Assembly: GCA_027186245.1 (NCBI GenBank)
Contig: CP114481.1
Coordinates: 22,289,501 to 22,353,500, forward strand
Length of the DNA stretch: 64,000 nt
From: Coriaria nepalensis
Lineage: Eukaryota > Streptophyta > Magnoliopsida > Cucurbitales > Coriariaceae
Reading direction: 5' to 3'
Shown here: positions 26,041-40,020 of the stretch, in pieces
Position numbering within the stretch: the first letter of the stretch is position 1
Layout of the letters: every line of letters begins with the position of its first letter
Program-made: the position numbers and the translations under genes
Notes under the pieces: model-generated
Database searches by the model: none
What the model was told of the DNA's origin: nothing
What the model saw: the letters and a program-made list of their open reading frames with translations, nothing else

Positions 26041-29000
26041 CTACTGAAGACAACAATGCATTATTTTTGCATTAAAAAGCATATCACTCAGTCTTTTCAA
26101 TCATTAAATTGTTTGAAGGCACTTCGAACCAATTCAATTTTTGAATTTAGAACACGACTTTCATGCATAACTTGTACTTGATCTATTGAAGGCAACTATT
26201 CATTTTTTTAGCCTGAAAGTCATATTATTGCGTCTCTTTTAGTCATTAAATCTCTCTGAATTACTTCGAATGAAATTCGACCTTTAAACATGACTTTCAT
26301 GCATAACTTGCAGTTGATCTATTGAAGGCAACAATGTATTTGTTTAGCCTTAAAGTCATGTCACGGAGTCTCTTCTTGTCATTAAATCATTCAAAATTAA
26401 TTCGAACGAATTCTATTTTCGCCCTTCAAACATTATTTTCTTACATAACTTGCAATTAATCTACTGAAGACAACAATGCATTATTTTAGCGTTAAAAAGC
26501 ATATCACTCAGTCTTTTCAATCATTAAATTGTTTGAAGGCACTTCGAACCAATTCTATTTTTGAATTTAGAACACGACTTTCATGCATAACTTGCACTTT
26601 ATCTATTGAAGGCAACTATTCATTTTTTTAGCCTTAAAGTCATATTATTGCGTCTCTTTTAGTCATTACATATTTCTGAATCACTTCGAATGAAATTCGG
26701 CCTTTAAACATGACTTTCGTGCATAACTTGCAGTTGATCTTCTGAAGGCAACAATGCATTTGTTTAGCCTTAAAGTCATGTCACTGAGTCTCTTCTAGTC
26801 ATTAAATCATTCTAAATTAATTCGAACGAATTCTATTTTCGCCATTCAAACATTATTTTCTTACATAACTCGCAATTAATCTACTGAAGACAACAGTGCT
26901 TTATTTTAGCATTAAAAAGCATATCACTCAGTCTTCTCAATCATTAAATTGTTTGAAGGCACTTCGAACCAATTCTATTTTTGAATTTAGAACACGACTT
27001 TCATGCATAACTTGCACTTGAACTATTGAAGGCAACTATTAATTTTTTAAGCCTTAAAGTCATATTATTGCGTCTCTTTTAGTCATTAAATATTTCTGAA
27101 TCACTTCGAATGAAATTCGGCCTTTAAACATGACTTTCGTGCATAACTTGCAGTTGATCTTTTGAAGGCAACAATGCATTTGTTTAGCCTTAAAGTCATG
27201 TCACTGAGTCTCTTCTAGTCATTAAATCATTCTAAATTAATTCGAACGAATTCTATTTTCGCCCTTCAAATATTATTTTCCTACATAACTTGCAATTAAT
27301 CTACTGAAGACAACAATGCATTATTTTTGCATTAAAAAGCATATCACTCAGTCTTTTCAATCATTAAATTGTTTGAAGGCACTTCGAACCAATTCTATTT
27401 TTGAATTTAGAACACGACTTTCATGCATAACTTGCACTTGATCTATTGAAGGCAACTATTAATTTTTTTAGCCTTAAAGTCATATTATTGCGTCTCTTTT
27501 AGTCATTACATATTTCTGAATCACTTCGAATGACATTCGGCCTTTAAACATGACTTTCGTGCATAACTTGCAGTTGATCTTCTGAAGGCAACAATGCATT
27601 TGTTTAGCCTTAAAGTCATGTCACTGAGTCTCTTCTAGTCATTAAATCATTCTAAATTAATTCGAACGAATTCTATTTTCGCCCTTCAAATATTATTTTC
27701 TTACATAACTTGCAATTAATCTACTCAAGACAACAATGCATTATTTTTGCATTAAAAAGCATATCACTCAGTCTTTTCAATCATTAAATTCCTTGAAGGC
27801 ACTTCGAACCAATTGAATTTTTGAATTTAGAAAACGACTTTCATGCATAACTTGCACTTGAACTATTAAAGGCAACTATTCATTTTTTTAGCCTTAAAGT
27901 CATATTATTGTGTCTCTTTTAGTCAGTAAATCTTTCTAAATCACTTCCTTCGAAATTCGGCCTTTAAACATGACTTTCGTATATAACTTGCAGTTGATCT
28001 ATTGAAGGCAACAATGCATTTGTTTAGCCTTAAAGTCATGTCACTGAGTCTCTTGTAGTCATTAAATCATTCTAAATTAATTCGAACGAATTCTATTTTC
28101 GCCCTCCAAATATTATTTTCTTACATAACTTGCAATTAATCTACTGAAGACAACAATGCATTATTTTTGCATTAAAAAGCATATCACTCAGTCTTTTCAA
28201 TCATTAAATTGTTTGAAGGCACTTCGAACCAATTCTATTTTTGAATTTAGAAAACAACTTTCATGCATAACTTGCACTTGAACTATTGAAGGCAACTATT
28301 CATTTTTTTAGCCTTAAAGTCATATTATTGCGTCTCTTTTAGTCATTAAATCTTTCTAAATCACTTCCTTCGAAATTCGGCCTTTAAACATGACTTTCGT
28401 ATATAACTTGCAGGTGATCTATTGAAGGCAACAATGCATTTGTTTAGCCTTAAAGTCATGTCACTGAGTCTGTTCCAGTCATTAAATCATTCTAAATTAA
28501 TTCGAACGAATTCTATTTTCGCCCTTCAAATATTAGTTTCCTACATAACTTGCAATTAATCTACTGAAGACAACAATGCATTATTTTTGCATTAAAAAGC
28601 ATATCACTCAGTCTTTTCAATCATTAAATTGTTTGAAGGCACTTCGAACCAATTCTATTTTTGAATTTAGAACACAACTTTCATGCATAACTTGCACTTG
28701 ATCTATTGAAGGCAACTATTCATTTTTTTAGCCTTAAAGTCATATTATTGCGTCTCTTTTAGTCATTACATATTTCTGAATCACTTCGAATGAAATTCGG
28801 CCTTTAAACATGACTTTCGTGCATAACTTGCAGTTGATCTTCTGAAGGCAACAATGCATTTGTTTAGCCTTAAAGTCATGTCACTGAGTCTCTTCTAGTC
28901 ATTAAATCATTCTAAATTAATTCGAACGAATTCTATTTTCGCCCTTCAAATATTATTTTCTTACATAACTTGCAATTAATCTACTCAAGACAACAATGCA

Positions 29001-29820
29001 TTATTTTTGCATTAAAAAGCATATCACTCAGTCTTTTCAATCATTAAATTCCTTGAAGGCACTTCGAACCAATTGAATTTTTGAATTTAGAAAACGACTT
29101 TCATGCATAACTTGCACTTGAACTATTAAAGGCAACTATTCATTTTTTTAGCCTTAAAGTCATATTATTGTGTCTCTTTTAGTCAGTAAATCTTTCTAAA
29201 TCACTTCCTCCGAAATTCGGCCTTTAAACACGACTTTCGTATATAACTTGCAGTTGATCTATTGAAGGCAACAATGCATTTGTTTAGCCTTAAAGTCATG
29301 TCACTGAGTCTGTTCCAGTCATTAAATCATTCTAAATTAATTCGAACGAATTCTATTTTCGCCCTTCAAACATTATTTTCTTACATAACTTGCAATTAAT
29401 CTACTGAAGACAACAATGCATTATTTTTGCATTAAAAAGCATATCACTCAGTCTTTTCAATCATTAAATTGTTTGAAGGCACTTCGAACCAATTCTATTT
29501 TTGAATTTAGAACACGACTTTCATGCATAACTTGCACTTGATCTATTGAAGGCAACTATTCATTTTTTTAGCCTTAAAGTCATATTATTGCGTCCCTTTT
29601 AGTCATTAAATCTTTCTAAATCACTTCCTTTGAAATTCGGCCTTTAAACATGACTTTCGTATATAACTTGCAGTTGATCTATTGAAGGCAACAATGCATT
29701 TGTTTAGCCTTAAAGTCATGTCACTGAGTCTGTTCCAGTCATTAAATCATTCTAAATTAATTCGAACGAATTCTATTTTCGCCCTTCAAACATTATTTTC
29801 TTACATAACTTGCAATTAAT
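26041..29820 (+). repeat. Mixed units, weak 1260-bp (three-unit) repeat
   Basis: Nine exact 420-bp units that do not belong to the 8.8-kb order. The unit at 26881 shares caacagtgct with the 10501 type. Units at 27301, 27721 and 28141 recur at 28561, 28981 and 29401: agtcattaca at 27501 and 28761, and ctactcaaga with ccttgaagg at 27721 and 28981. The third pair is less alike. The ccttcg and gtatataac variants of monomer B first become common here. Confidence 0.75.
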
Positions 29821-31920
29821 CTACTGAAGACAACAATGCATTATTTTTGCATTAAAAAGCATATCACTCAGTCTTTTCAATCATTAAATTGTTTGAAGGC
29901 ACTTCGAACCAATTCTATTTTTGAATTTAGAACACGACTTTCATGCATAACTTGCACTTGATCTATTGAAGGCAACTATTCATTTTTTTAGCCTTAAAGT
30001 CATATTATTGCGTCTCTTTTAGTCATTAAATCTTTCTAAATCACTTCCTTCGAAATTCGGCCTTTAAACATGACTTTCGTATATAACTTCCAGTTGATCT
30101 ATTGAAGGCAACAATGCATTTGTTTGGCCTTAAAGTCATGTCACTGAGTCTGTTCCAGTCATTAAATCATTCTAAATTAATTCGAACGAATTCTATTTTC
30201 GCCCTTCAAACATTATTTTCTTACATAACTTGCAATTAATCTACTGGAGACAACAATGCATTATTTTAGCTTTAAAAAGCATATCACTCAGTCTTTTCAA
30301 TCATTAAATTGTTTGAAGGCACTTCGAACCAATTCAATTTTTGAATTTAGAAAACGACTTTCATGCATAACTTGCACTTGAACTATTGAAGGCAACTTTT
30401 CATTTTTTAAGCCTTAAAGTCATATTACTGCGTCTCTTTTAGTCATTAAATCTTTCTAAATCACTTCCTTCGAAATTCGGCCTTTAAACATGACTTTCGT
30501 ATATAACTTGCAGTTGATCTATTGAAGGCAACAATGCATTTGTTTAGCCTTAAAGTCATGTCACTGAGTCTGTTCCAGTCATTAAATCATTCTAAATTAA
30601 TTCGAACGAATTCTATTTTCGCCCTTCAAACATTATTTTCTTACATAACTTGCAATTAATCTACTGAAGACAATAATGCATTATTTTTGCATTAAAAAGC
30701 ATATCACTTAGTCTTTTCAATCATTAAATTGTTTGAAGGCACTTCGAACCAATTCTATTTTTGAATTTAGAACACGACTTTCATGCATAACTTGCACTTG
30801 ATCTATTGAAGGCAACTATTCATTTTTTTAGCCTTAAAGTCATATTATTGCGTCTCTTTTAGTCATTCAATATTTCTGAATCACTTCGAATGAAATTCGG
30901 CCTTTAGACATGACTTTCGTGCATAACTTGCAGTTGATCTTCTGAAGGCAACAATGCATTTGTTTAGCCTTAAAGTCATGTCACTGAGTCTCTTCTAGTC
31001 ATTAAATCATTCAAAATTAATTCGAACGAATTCTATTTTCGCCCTTCAAACATTATTTTCTTACATAACTTGCAATTAATCTACTAGAGACAACAATGCA
31101 TTATTTTAGCTTTAAAAAGCATATCACTCAGTCTTTTCAATCATTAAATTGTTTGAAGGCACTTCGAACCAGTTCTATTTTTGAATTTAGAACACGACTT
31201 TCATGCATAACTTGCACTTGATCTATTGAAGGCAACTATTCATTTTTTTAGCCTTAAAGTCATATTATTGCGTCTCTTTTAGTCATTAAATCTTTCTAAA
31301 TCACTTCGTTCGAAATTCGGCCTTTAAACACGACTTTCGTATATAACTTGCAGTTGATCTATTGAAGGCAACAATGCATTTGTTTAGCCTTAAAGTCATG
31401 TCACTGAGTCTGTTCCAGTCATTAAATCATTCTAAATTAATTCGAACGAATTCTATTTTCACCCTTCAAACATTATTTTCTTACATAACTTGCAATTAAT
31501 CTACTGAAGACAGCAATGCATTATTTTTGCATTAAAAAGCATATCACTCAGTCTTTTCAATCATTAAATTGTTTGAAGGCAATTCGAACCAATTCAATTT
31601 TTGAATTTAGAAAACGACTTTCATGCATAACTTGCACTTGAACTATTGAAGGCAACTATTCATTTTTTTAGCCTTAAAGTCAAATTATTGCGTCTCTTTT
31701 AGTCATTAAATCTTTCTAAATCACTTCCTTTGAAATTCGGCCTTTAAACATGACTTTCGTATATAACTTCCAGTTGATCTATTGAAGGCAACAATGCATT
31801 TGTTTAGCCTTAAAGTCATGTCACTGAGTCTGTTCCAGTCATTAAATCATTCTAAATTAATTCGAACGAATTCTATTTTCGCCCTTCAAACATTATTTTC
31901 TTACATAACTTGCAATTAAT
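29821..31920 (+). repeat. 2100-bp higher-order repeat, copy 1
   Basis: Five units with private markers: 29821 (tgtttggcc), 30241 (ctactggaga), 30661 (caataatgca, cttagtc, cctttagaca), 31081 (ctactagaga, accagttct) and 31501 (cagcaatgca, aattcgaacc). All are exactly 420 bp. Confidence 0.9.
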
Positions 31921-34020
31921 CTACTGAAGACAACAATGCATTATTTTTGCATTAAAAAGCATATCACTCAGTCTTTTCAATCATTAAATTGTTTGAAGGC
32001 ACTTCGAACCAATTCTATTTTTGAATTTAGAACACGACTTTCATGCATAACTTGCACTTGATCTATTGAAGGCAACTATTCATTTTTTTAGCCTTAAAGT
32101 CATATTATTGCGTCTCTTTTAGTCATTAAATCTTTCTAAATCACTTCCTTCGAAATTCGGCCTTTAAACATGACTTTCGTATATAACTTCCAGTTGATCT
32201 ATTGAAGGCAACAATGCATTTGTTTGGCCTTAAAGTCATGTCACTGAGTCTGTTCCAGTCATTAAATCATTCTAAATTAATTCGAACGAATTCTATTTTC
32301 GCCCTTCAAACATTATTTTCTTACATAACTTGCAATTAATCTACTGGAGACAACAATGCATTATTTTAGCTTTAAAAAGCATATCACTCAGTCTTTTCAA
32401 TCATTAAATTGTTTGAAGGCACTTCGAACCAATTCAATTTTTGAATTTAGAAAACGACTTTCATGCATAACTTGCACTTGAACTATTGAAGGCAACTTTT
32501 CATTTTTTTAGCCTTAAAGTCATATTACTGCGTCTCTTTTAGTCATTAAATCTTTCTAAATCACTTCCTTCGAAATTCGGCCTTTAAACATGACTTTCGT
32601 ATATAACTTGCAGTTGATCTATTGAAGGCAACAATGCATTTGTTTAGCCTTAAAGTCATGTCACTGAGTCTGTTCCAGTCATTAAATCATTCTAAATTAA
32701 TTCGAACGAATTCTATTTTCGCCCTTCAAACATTATTTTCTTACATAACTTGCAATTAATCTACTGAAGACAATAATGCATTATTTTTGCATTAAAAAGC
32801 ATATCACTTAGTCTTTTCAATCATTAAATTGTTTGAAGGCACTTCGAACCAATTCTATTTTTGAATTTAGAACACGACTTTCATGCATAACTTGCACTTG
32901 ATCTATTGAAGGCAACTATTCATTTTTTTAGCCTTAAAGTCATATTATTGCGTCTCTTTTAGTCATTCAATATTTCTGAATCACTTCGAATGAAATTCGG
33001 CCTTTAGACATGACTTTCGTGCATAACTTGCAGTTGATCTTCTGAAGGCAACAATGCATTTGTTTAGCCTTAAAGTCATGTCACTGAGTCTCTTCTAGTC
33101 ATTAAATCATTCAAAATTAATTCGAACGAATTCTATTTTCGCCCTTCAAACATTATTTTCTTACATAACTTGCAATTAATCTACTAGAGACAACAATGCA
33201 TTATTTTAGCTTTAAAAAGCATATCACTCAGTCTTTTCAATCATTAAATTGTTTGAAGGCACTTCGAACCAGTTCTATTTTTGAATTTAGAACACGACTT
33301 TCATGCATAACTTGCACTTGATCTATTGAAGGCAACTATTCATTTTTTTAGCCTTAAAGTCATATTATTGCATCTCTTTTAGTCATTAAATCTTTCTAAA
33401 TCACTTCGTTCGAAATTCGGCCTTTAAACATGACTTTCGTATATAACTTGCAGTTGATCTATTGAAGGCAACAATGCATTTGTTTAGCCTTAAAGTCATG
33501 TCACTGAGTCTGTTCCAGTCATTAAATCATTCAAAATAAATTCGAACGAATTCTATTTTCACCCTTCAAACATTATTTTCTTACATAACTTGCAATTAAT
33601 CTACTGAAGACAGCAATGCATTATTTTTGCATTAAAAAGCATATCACTCAGTCTTTTCAATCATTAAATTGTTTGAAGGCAATTCGAACCAATTCAATTT
33701 TTGAATTTAGAAAACGACTTTCATGCATAACTTGCACTTGAACTATTGAAGGCAACTATTCATTTTTTTAGCCTTAAAGTCATATTATTGCGTCTCTTTT
33801 AGTCATTAAATCTTTCTAAATCACTTCCTTCGAAATTCGGCCTTTAAACATGACTTTCGTATATAACTTCCAGTTGATCTATTGAAGGCAACAATGCATT
33901 TGTTTGGCCTTAAAGTCATGTCACTGAGTCTGTTCCAGTCATTAAATCATTCTAAATTAATTCGAACGAATTCTATTTTCGCCCTTCAAACATTATTTTC
34001 TTACATAACTTGCAATTAAT
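31921..34020 (+). repeat. 2100-bp higher-order repeat, copy 2
   Basis: The five markers recur in order at 31921, 32341, 32761, 33181 and 33601. The last unit now carries tgtttggcc, which copy 1 has only in its first unit. Few other changes are visible (for example gcatctc at 33370). Confidence 0.9.
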
Positions 34021-36120
34021 CTACTGAAGACAACAATGCATTATTTTTGCATTAAAAAGCATATCACTCAGTCTTCTCAATCATTAAATTGTGTGAAGGC
34101 ACTTCGAACCAATTCTATTTTTGAATTCAGAACACGACTTTCATGCATAACTTGCACTTGATCTATTGAAGGCAACTATTCATTTTTTTAGCCTTAAAGT
34201 CATATTATTGCGTCTCTTTTAGTCATTAAATATTTCTGAATCACTTCGAATGAAATTCGGCCTTTAAACATGACTTTCGTGCATAACTTGCAGTTGATCT
34301 TCTGAAGGCAACAATGCATTTGTTTAGCCTTAAAGTCATGTCACTGAGTCTCTTCCAGTCATTAAATCATTCAAAATTAATTCGAACGAATTCTATTTTC
34401 GCCCTTCAAACATTATTTTCTTACATAACTTGCAATTAATCTACTGGAGACAACAATGCATTATTTTAGCTTTAAAAAGCATATCACTCAGTCTTTTCAA
34501 TCATTAAATTGTTTGAAGGCACTTCGAACCAATTCAATTTTTGAATTTAGAACACGACTTTCATGCATAACTTGCACTTGAACTATTGAAGGCAACTTTT
34601 CATTTTTTTAGCCTTAAAGTCATATTACTGCGTCTCTTTTAGTCATTAAATCTTTCTAAATCACTTCCTTCGAAATTCGGCCTTTAAACATGACTTTCGT
34701 ATATAACTTGCAGTTGATCTATTGAAGGCAACAATGCATTTGTTTAGCCTTAAAGTCATGTCACTGAGTCTGTTCCAGTCATTAAATCATTCTAAATTAA
34801 TTCGAACGAATTCTATTTTCGCCCTTCAAACATTATTTTCTTACATAACTTGCAATTAATCTACTGAAGACAATAATGCATTATTTTTGCATTAAAAAGC
34901 ATATCACTTAGTCTTTTCAATCATTAAATTGGTTGAAGGCACTTCGAACCAATTCTATTTTTGAATTTAGAACACGACTTTCATGCATAACTTGCACTTG
35001 ATCTATTGAAGGCAACTATTCATTTTTTTAGCCTTAAAGTCATATTATTGCGTCTCTTTTAGTCATTCAATATTTCTGAATCACTTCGAATGAAATTCGG
35101 CCTTTAGACATGACTTTCGTGCATAACTTGCAGTTGATCTTCTGAAGGCAACAATGCATTTGTTTAGCCTTAAAGTCATGTCACTGAGTCTCTTCTAGTC
35201 ATTAAATCATTCAAAATTAATTCGAACGAATTCTATTTTCGCCCTTCAAACATTATTTTCTTACATAACTTGCAATTAATCTACTAGAGACAACAATGCA
35301 TTATTTTAGCTTTAAAAAGCATATCACTCAGTCTTTTCAATCATTAAATTGTTTGAAGGCACTTCGAACCAGTTCTATTTTTGAATTTAGAACACGACTT
35401 TCATGCATAACTTGCACTTGATCTATTGAAGGCAACTATTCATTTTTTTAGCCTTAAAGTCATATTATTGCGTCTCTTTTAGTCATTAAATCTTTCTAAA
35501 TCACTTCCTTCGAAATTCGGCCTTTAAACATGACTTTCGTATATAACTTGCAGTTGATCTATTGAAGGCAACAATGCATTTGTTTAGCCTTAAAGTCATG
35601 TCACTGAGTCTGTTCCAGTCATTAAATCATTCAAAATAAATTCGAACGAATTCTATTTTCACCCTTCAAACATTATTTTCTTACATAACTTGCAATTAAT
35701 CTACTGAAGACAGCAATGCATTATTTTTGCATTAAAAAGCATATCACTCAGTCTTTTCAATCATTAAATTGTTTGAAGGCAATTCGAACCAATTCAATTT
35801 TTGAATTTAGAAAACGACTTTCATGCATAACTTGCACTTGAACTATTGAAGGCAACTATTCATTTTTTTAGCCTTAAAGTCATATTATTGCGTCTCTTTT
35901 AGTCATTAAATCTTTCTAAATCACTTCCTTCGAAATTCGGCCTTTAAACATGACTTTCGTATATAACTTCCAGTTGATCTATTGAAGGCAACAATGCATT
36001 TGTTTGGCCTTAAAGTCATGTCACTGAGTCTGTTCCAGTCATTAAATCATTCTAAATTAATTCGAACGAATTCTATTTTCGCCCTTCAAACATTATTTTC
36101 TTACATAACTTGCAATTAAT
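34021..36120 (+). repeat. 2100-bp higher-order repeat, copy 3
   Basis: Same order from 34021, but the first unit is replaced by another type with gtcttctcaa, gtgtgaagg and gaattcag and a tatttctgaatcacttcgaatg monomer B. Copies 4 and 5 inherit this replacement, so copies 3-5 descend from one rearranged ancestor. Confidence 0.9.
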
Positions 36121-38220
36121 CTACTGAAGACAACAATGCATTATTTTTGCATTAAAAAGCATATCACTCAGTCTTCTCAATCATTAAATTGTGTGAAGGC
36201 ACTTCGAACCAATTCTATTTTTGAATTCAGAACACGACTTTCATGCATAACTTGCACTTGATCTATTGAAGGCAACTATTCATTTTTTTAGCCTTAAAGT
36301 CATATTATTGCGTCTCTTTTAGTCATTAAATATTTCTGAATCACTTCGAATGAAATTCGGCCTTTAAACATGACTTTCGTGCATAACTTGCAGTTGATCT
36401 TCTGAAGGCAACAATGCATTTGTTTAGCCTTAAAGTCATGTCACTGAGTCTCTTCTAGTCATTAAATCATTCAAAATTAATTCGAACGAATTCTATTTTC
36501 GCCCTTCAAACATTATTTTCTTACATAACTTGCAATTAATCTACTGGAGACAACAATGCATTATTTTAGCTTTAAAAAGCATATCACTCAGTCTTTTCAA
36601 TCATTAAATTGTTTGAAGGCACTTCGAACCAATTCTATTTTTGAATTTAGAACACGACTTTCATGCATAACTTGCACTTGAACTATTGAAGGCAACTTTT
36701 CATTTTTTTAGCCTTAAAGTCATATTACTGCGTCTCTTTTAGTCATTAAATCTTTCTAAATCACTTCCTTCGAAATTCGGCCTTTAAACATGACTTTCGT
36801 ATATAACTTGCAGTTGATCTATTGAAGGCAACAATGCATTTGTTTAGCCTTAAAGTCATGTCACTGAGTCTGTTCCAGTCATTAAATCATTCTAAATTAA
36901 TTCGAACGAATTCTATTTTCGCCCTTCAAACATTATTTTCTTACATAACTTGCAATTAATCTACTGAAGACAATAATGCATTATTTTTGCATTAAAAAGC
37001 ATATCACTTAGTCTTTTCAATCATTAAATTGGTTGAAGGCACTTCGAACCAATTCTATTTTTGAATTTAGAACACGACTTTCATGCATAACTTGCACTTG
37101 ATCTATTGAAGGCAACTATTCATTTTTTTAGCCTTAAAGTCATATTATTGCGTCTCTTTTAGTCATTCAATATTTCTGAATCACTTCGAATGAAATTCGG
37201 CCTTTAGACATGACTTTCGTGCATAACTTGCAGTTGATCTTCTGAAGGCAACAATGCATTTGTTTAGCCTTAAAGTCATGTCACTGAGTCTCTTCTAGTC
37301 ATTAAATCATTCAAAATTAATTCGAACGAATTCTATTTTCGCCCTTCAAACATTATTTTCTTACATAACTTGCAATTAATCTACTAGAGACAACAATGCA
37401 TTATTTTAGCTTTAAAAAGCATATCACTCAGTCTTTTCAATCATTAAATTGTTTGAAGGCACTTCGAACCAGTTCTATTTTTGAATTTAGAACACGACTT
37501 TCATGCATAACTTGCACTTGATCTATTGAAGGCAACTATTCATTTTTTTAGCCTTAAAGTCATATTATTGCGTCTCTTTTAGTCATTAAATCTTTCTAAA
37601 TCACTTCCTTCGAAATTCGGCCTTTAAACATGACTTTCGTATATAACTTGCAGTTGATCTATTGAAGGCAACAATGCATTTGTTTAGCCTTAAAGTCATG
37701 TCACTGAGTCTGTTCCAGTCATTAAATCATTCAAAATAAATTCGAACGAATTCTATTTTCACCCTTCAAACATTATTTTCTTACATAACTTGCAATTAAT
37801 CTACTGAAGACAGCAATGCATTATTTTTGCATTAAAAAGCATATCACTCAGTCTTTTCAATCATTAAATTGTTTGAAGGCAATTCGAACCAATTCAATTT
37901 TTGAATTTAGAAAACGACTTTCATGCATAACTTGCACTTGAACTATTGAAGGCAACTATTCATTTTTTTAGCCTTAAAGTCATATTATTGCGTCTCTTTT
38001 AGTCATTAAATCTTTCTAAATCACTTCCTTCGAAATTCGGCCTTTAAACATGACTTTCGTATATAACTTCCAGTTGATCTATTGAAGGCAACAATGCATT
38101 TGTTTGGCCTTAAAGTCATGTCACTGAGTCTGTTCCAGTCATTAAATCATTCTAAATTAATTCGAACGAATTCTATTTTCGCCCTTCAAACATTATTTTC
38201 TTACATAACTTGCAATTAAT
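36121..38220 (+). repeat. 2100-bp higher-order repeat, copy 4
   Basis: Markers lie at 36121, 36541, 36961, 37381 and 37801. It is very close to copy 3; ggttgaagg at 37031 is shared with 34931. Confidence 0.9.
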
Positions 38221-40020
38221 CTACTGAAGACAACAATGCATTATTTTTGCATTAAAAAGCATATCACTCAGTCTTCTCAATCATTAAATTGTGTGAAGGC
38301 ACTTCGAACCAATTCTATTTTTGAATTCAGAACACGACTTTCATGCATAACTTGCACTTGATCTATTGAAGGCAACTATTCATTTTTTTAGCCTTAAAGT
38401 CATATTATTGCGTCTCTTTTAGTCATTAAATATTTCTGAATCACTTCGAATGAAATTCGGCCTTTAAACATGACTTTCGTGCATAACTTGCAGTTGATCT
38501 TCTGAAGGCAACAATGCATTTGTTTAGCCTTAAAGTCATGTCACTGAGTCTCTTCTAGTCATTAAATCATTCAAAATTAATTCGAACGAATTCTATTTTC
38601 GCCCTTCAAACATTATTTTCTTACATAACTTGCAATTAATCTACTGGAGACAACAATGCATTATTTTAGCTTTAAAAAGCATATCACTCAGTCTTTTCAA
38701 TCATTAAATTGTTTGAAGGCACTTCGAACCAATTCTATTTTTGAATTTAGAACACGACTTTCATGCATAACTTGCACTTGAACTATTGAAGGCAACTTTT
38801 CATTTTTTTAGCCTTAAAGTCATATTACTGCGTCTCTTTTAGTCATTAAATCTTTCTAAATCACTTCCTTCGAAATTCGGCCTTTAAACATGACTTTCTT
38901 ATATAACTTGCAGTTGATCTATTGAAGGCAACAATGCATTTGTTTAGCCTTAAAGTCATGTCACTGAGTCTGTTCCAGTCATTAAATCATTCTAAATTAA
39001 TTCGAACGAATTCTATTTTCGCCCTTCAAACATTATTTTCTTACATAACTTGCAATTAATCTACTGAAGACAATAATGCATTATTTTTGCATTAAAAAGC
39101 ATATCACTTAGTCTTTTCAATCATTAAATTGTTTGAAGGCACTTCGAACCAATTCTATTTTTGAATTTAGAACACGACTTTCATGCATAACTTGCACTTG
39201 ATCTATTGAAGGCAACTATTCATTTTTTTAGCCTTAAAGTCATATTATTGCGTCTCTTTTAGTCATTCAATATTTCTGAATCACTTCGAATGAAATTCGG
39301 CCTTTAGACATGACTTTCGTGCATAACTTGCAGTTGATCTTCTGAAGGCAACAATGCATTTGTTTAGCCTTAAAGTCATGTCACTGAGTCTCTTCTAGTC
39401 ATTAAATCATTCAAAATTAATTCGAACGAATTCTATTTTCGCCCTTCAAACATTATTTTCTTACATAACTTGCAATTAATCTACTAGAGACAACAATGCA
39501 TTATTTTAGCTTTAAAAAGCATATCACTCAGTCTTTTCAATCATTAAATTGTTTGAAGGCACTTCGAACCAGTTCTATTTTTGAATTTAGAACACGACTT
39601 TCATGCATAACTTGCACTTGATCTATTGAAGGCAACTATTCATTTTTTTAGCCTTAAAGTCATATTATTGCGTCTCTTTTAGTCATTAAATCTTTCTAAA
39701 TCACTTCCTTCGAAATTCGGCCTTTAAACATGACTTTCGTATATAACTTGCAGTTGATCTATTGAAGGCAACAATGCATTTGTTTAGCCTTAAAGTCATG
39801 TCACTGAGTCTGTTCCAGTCATTAAATCATTCAAAATAAATTCGAACGAATTCTATTTTCACCCTTCAAACATTATTTTCTTACATAACTTGCAATTAAT
39901 CTACTGAAGACAGCAATGCATTATTTTTGCATTAAAAAGCATATCACTCAGTCTTTTCAATCATTAAATTGTTTGAAGGCAATTCGAACCAATTCAATTT
40001 TTGAATTTAGAACACGACTT
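38221..40020 (+). repeat. 2100-bp higher-order repeat, copy 5, incomplete
   Basis: Markers lie at 38221, 38641, 39061, 39481 and 39901. The last unit follows the pattern for about 120 bp and then changes to another type at about 40021 (tcatgcgcaa, aactatcaaaaggc), with one extra base. This is the right edge of the 2100-bp domain and the end of exact 420-bp phasing. Confidence 0.85.
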
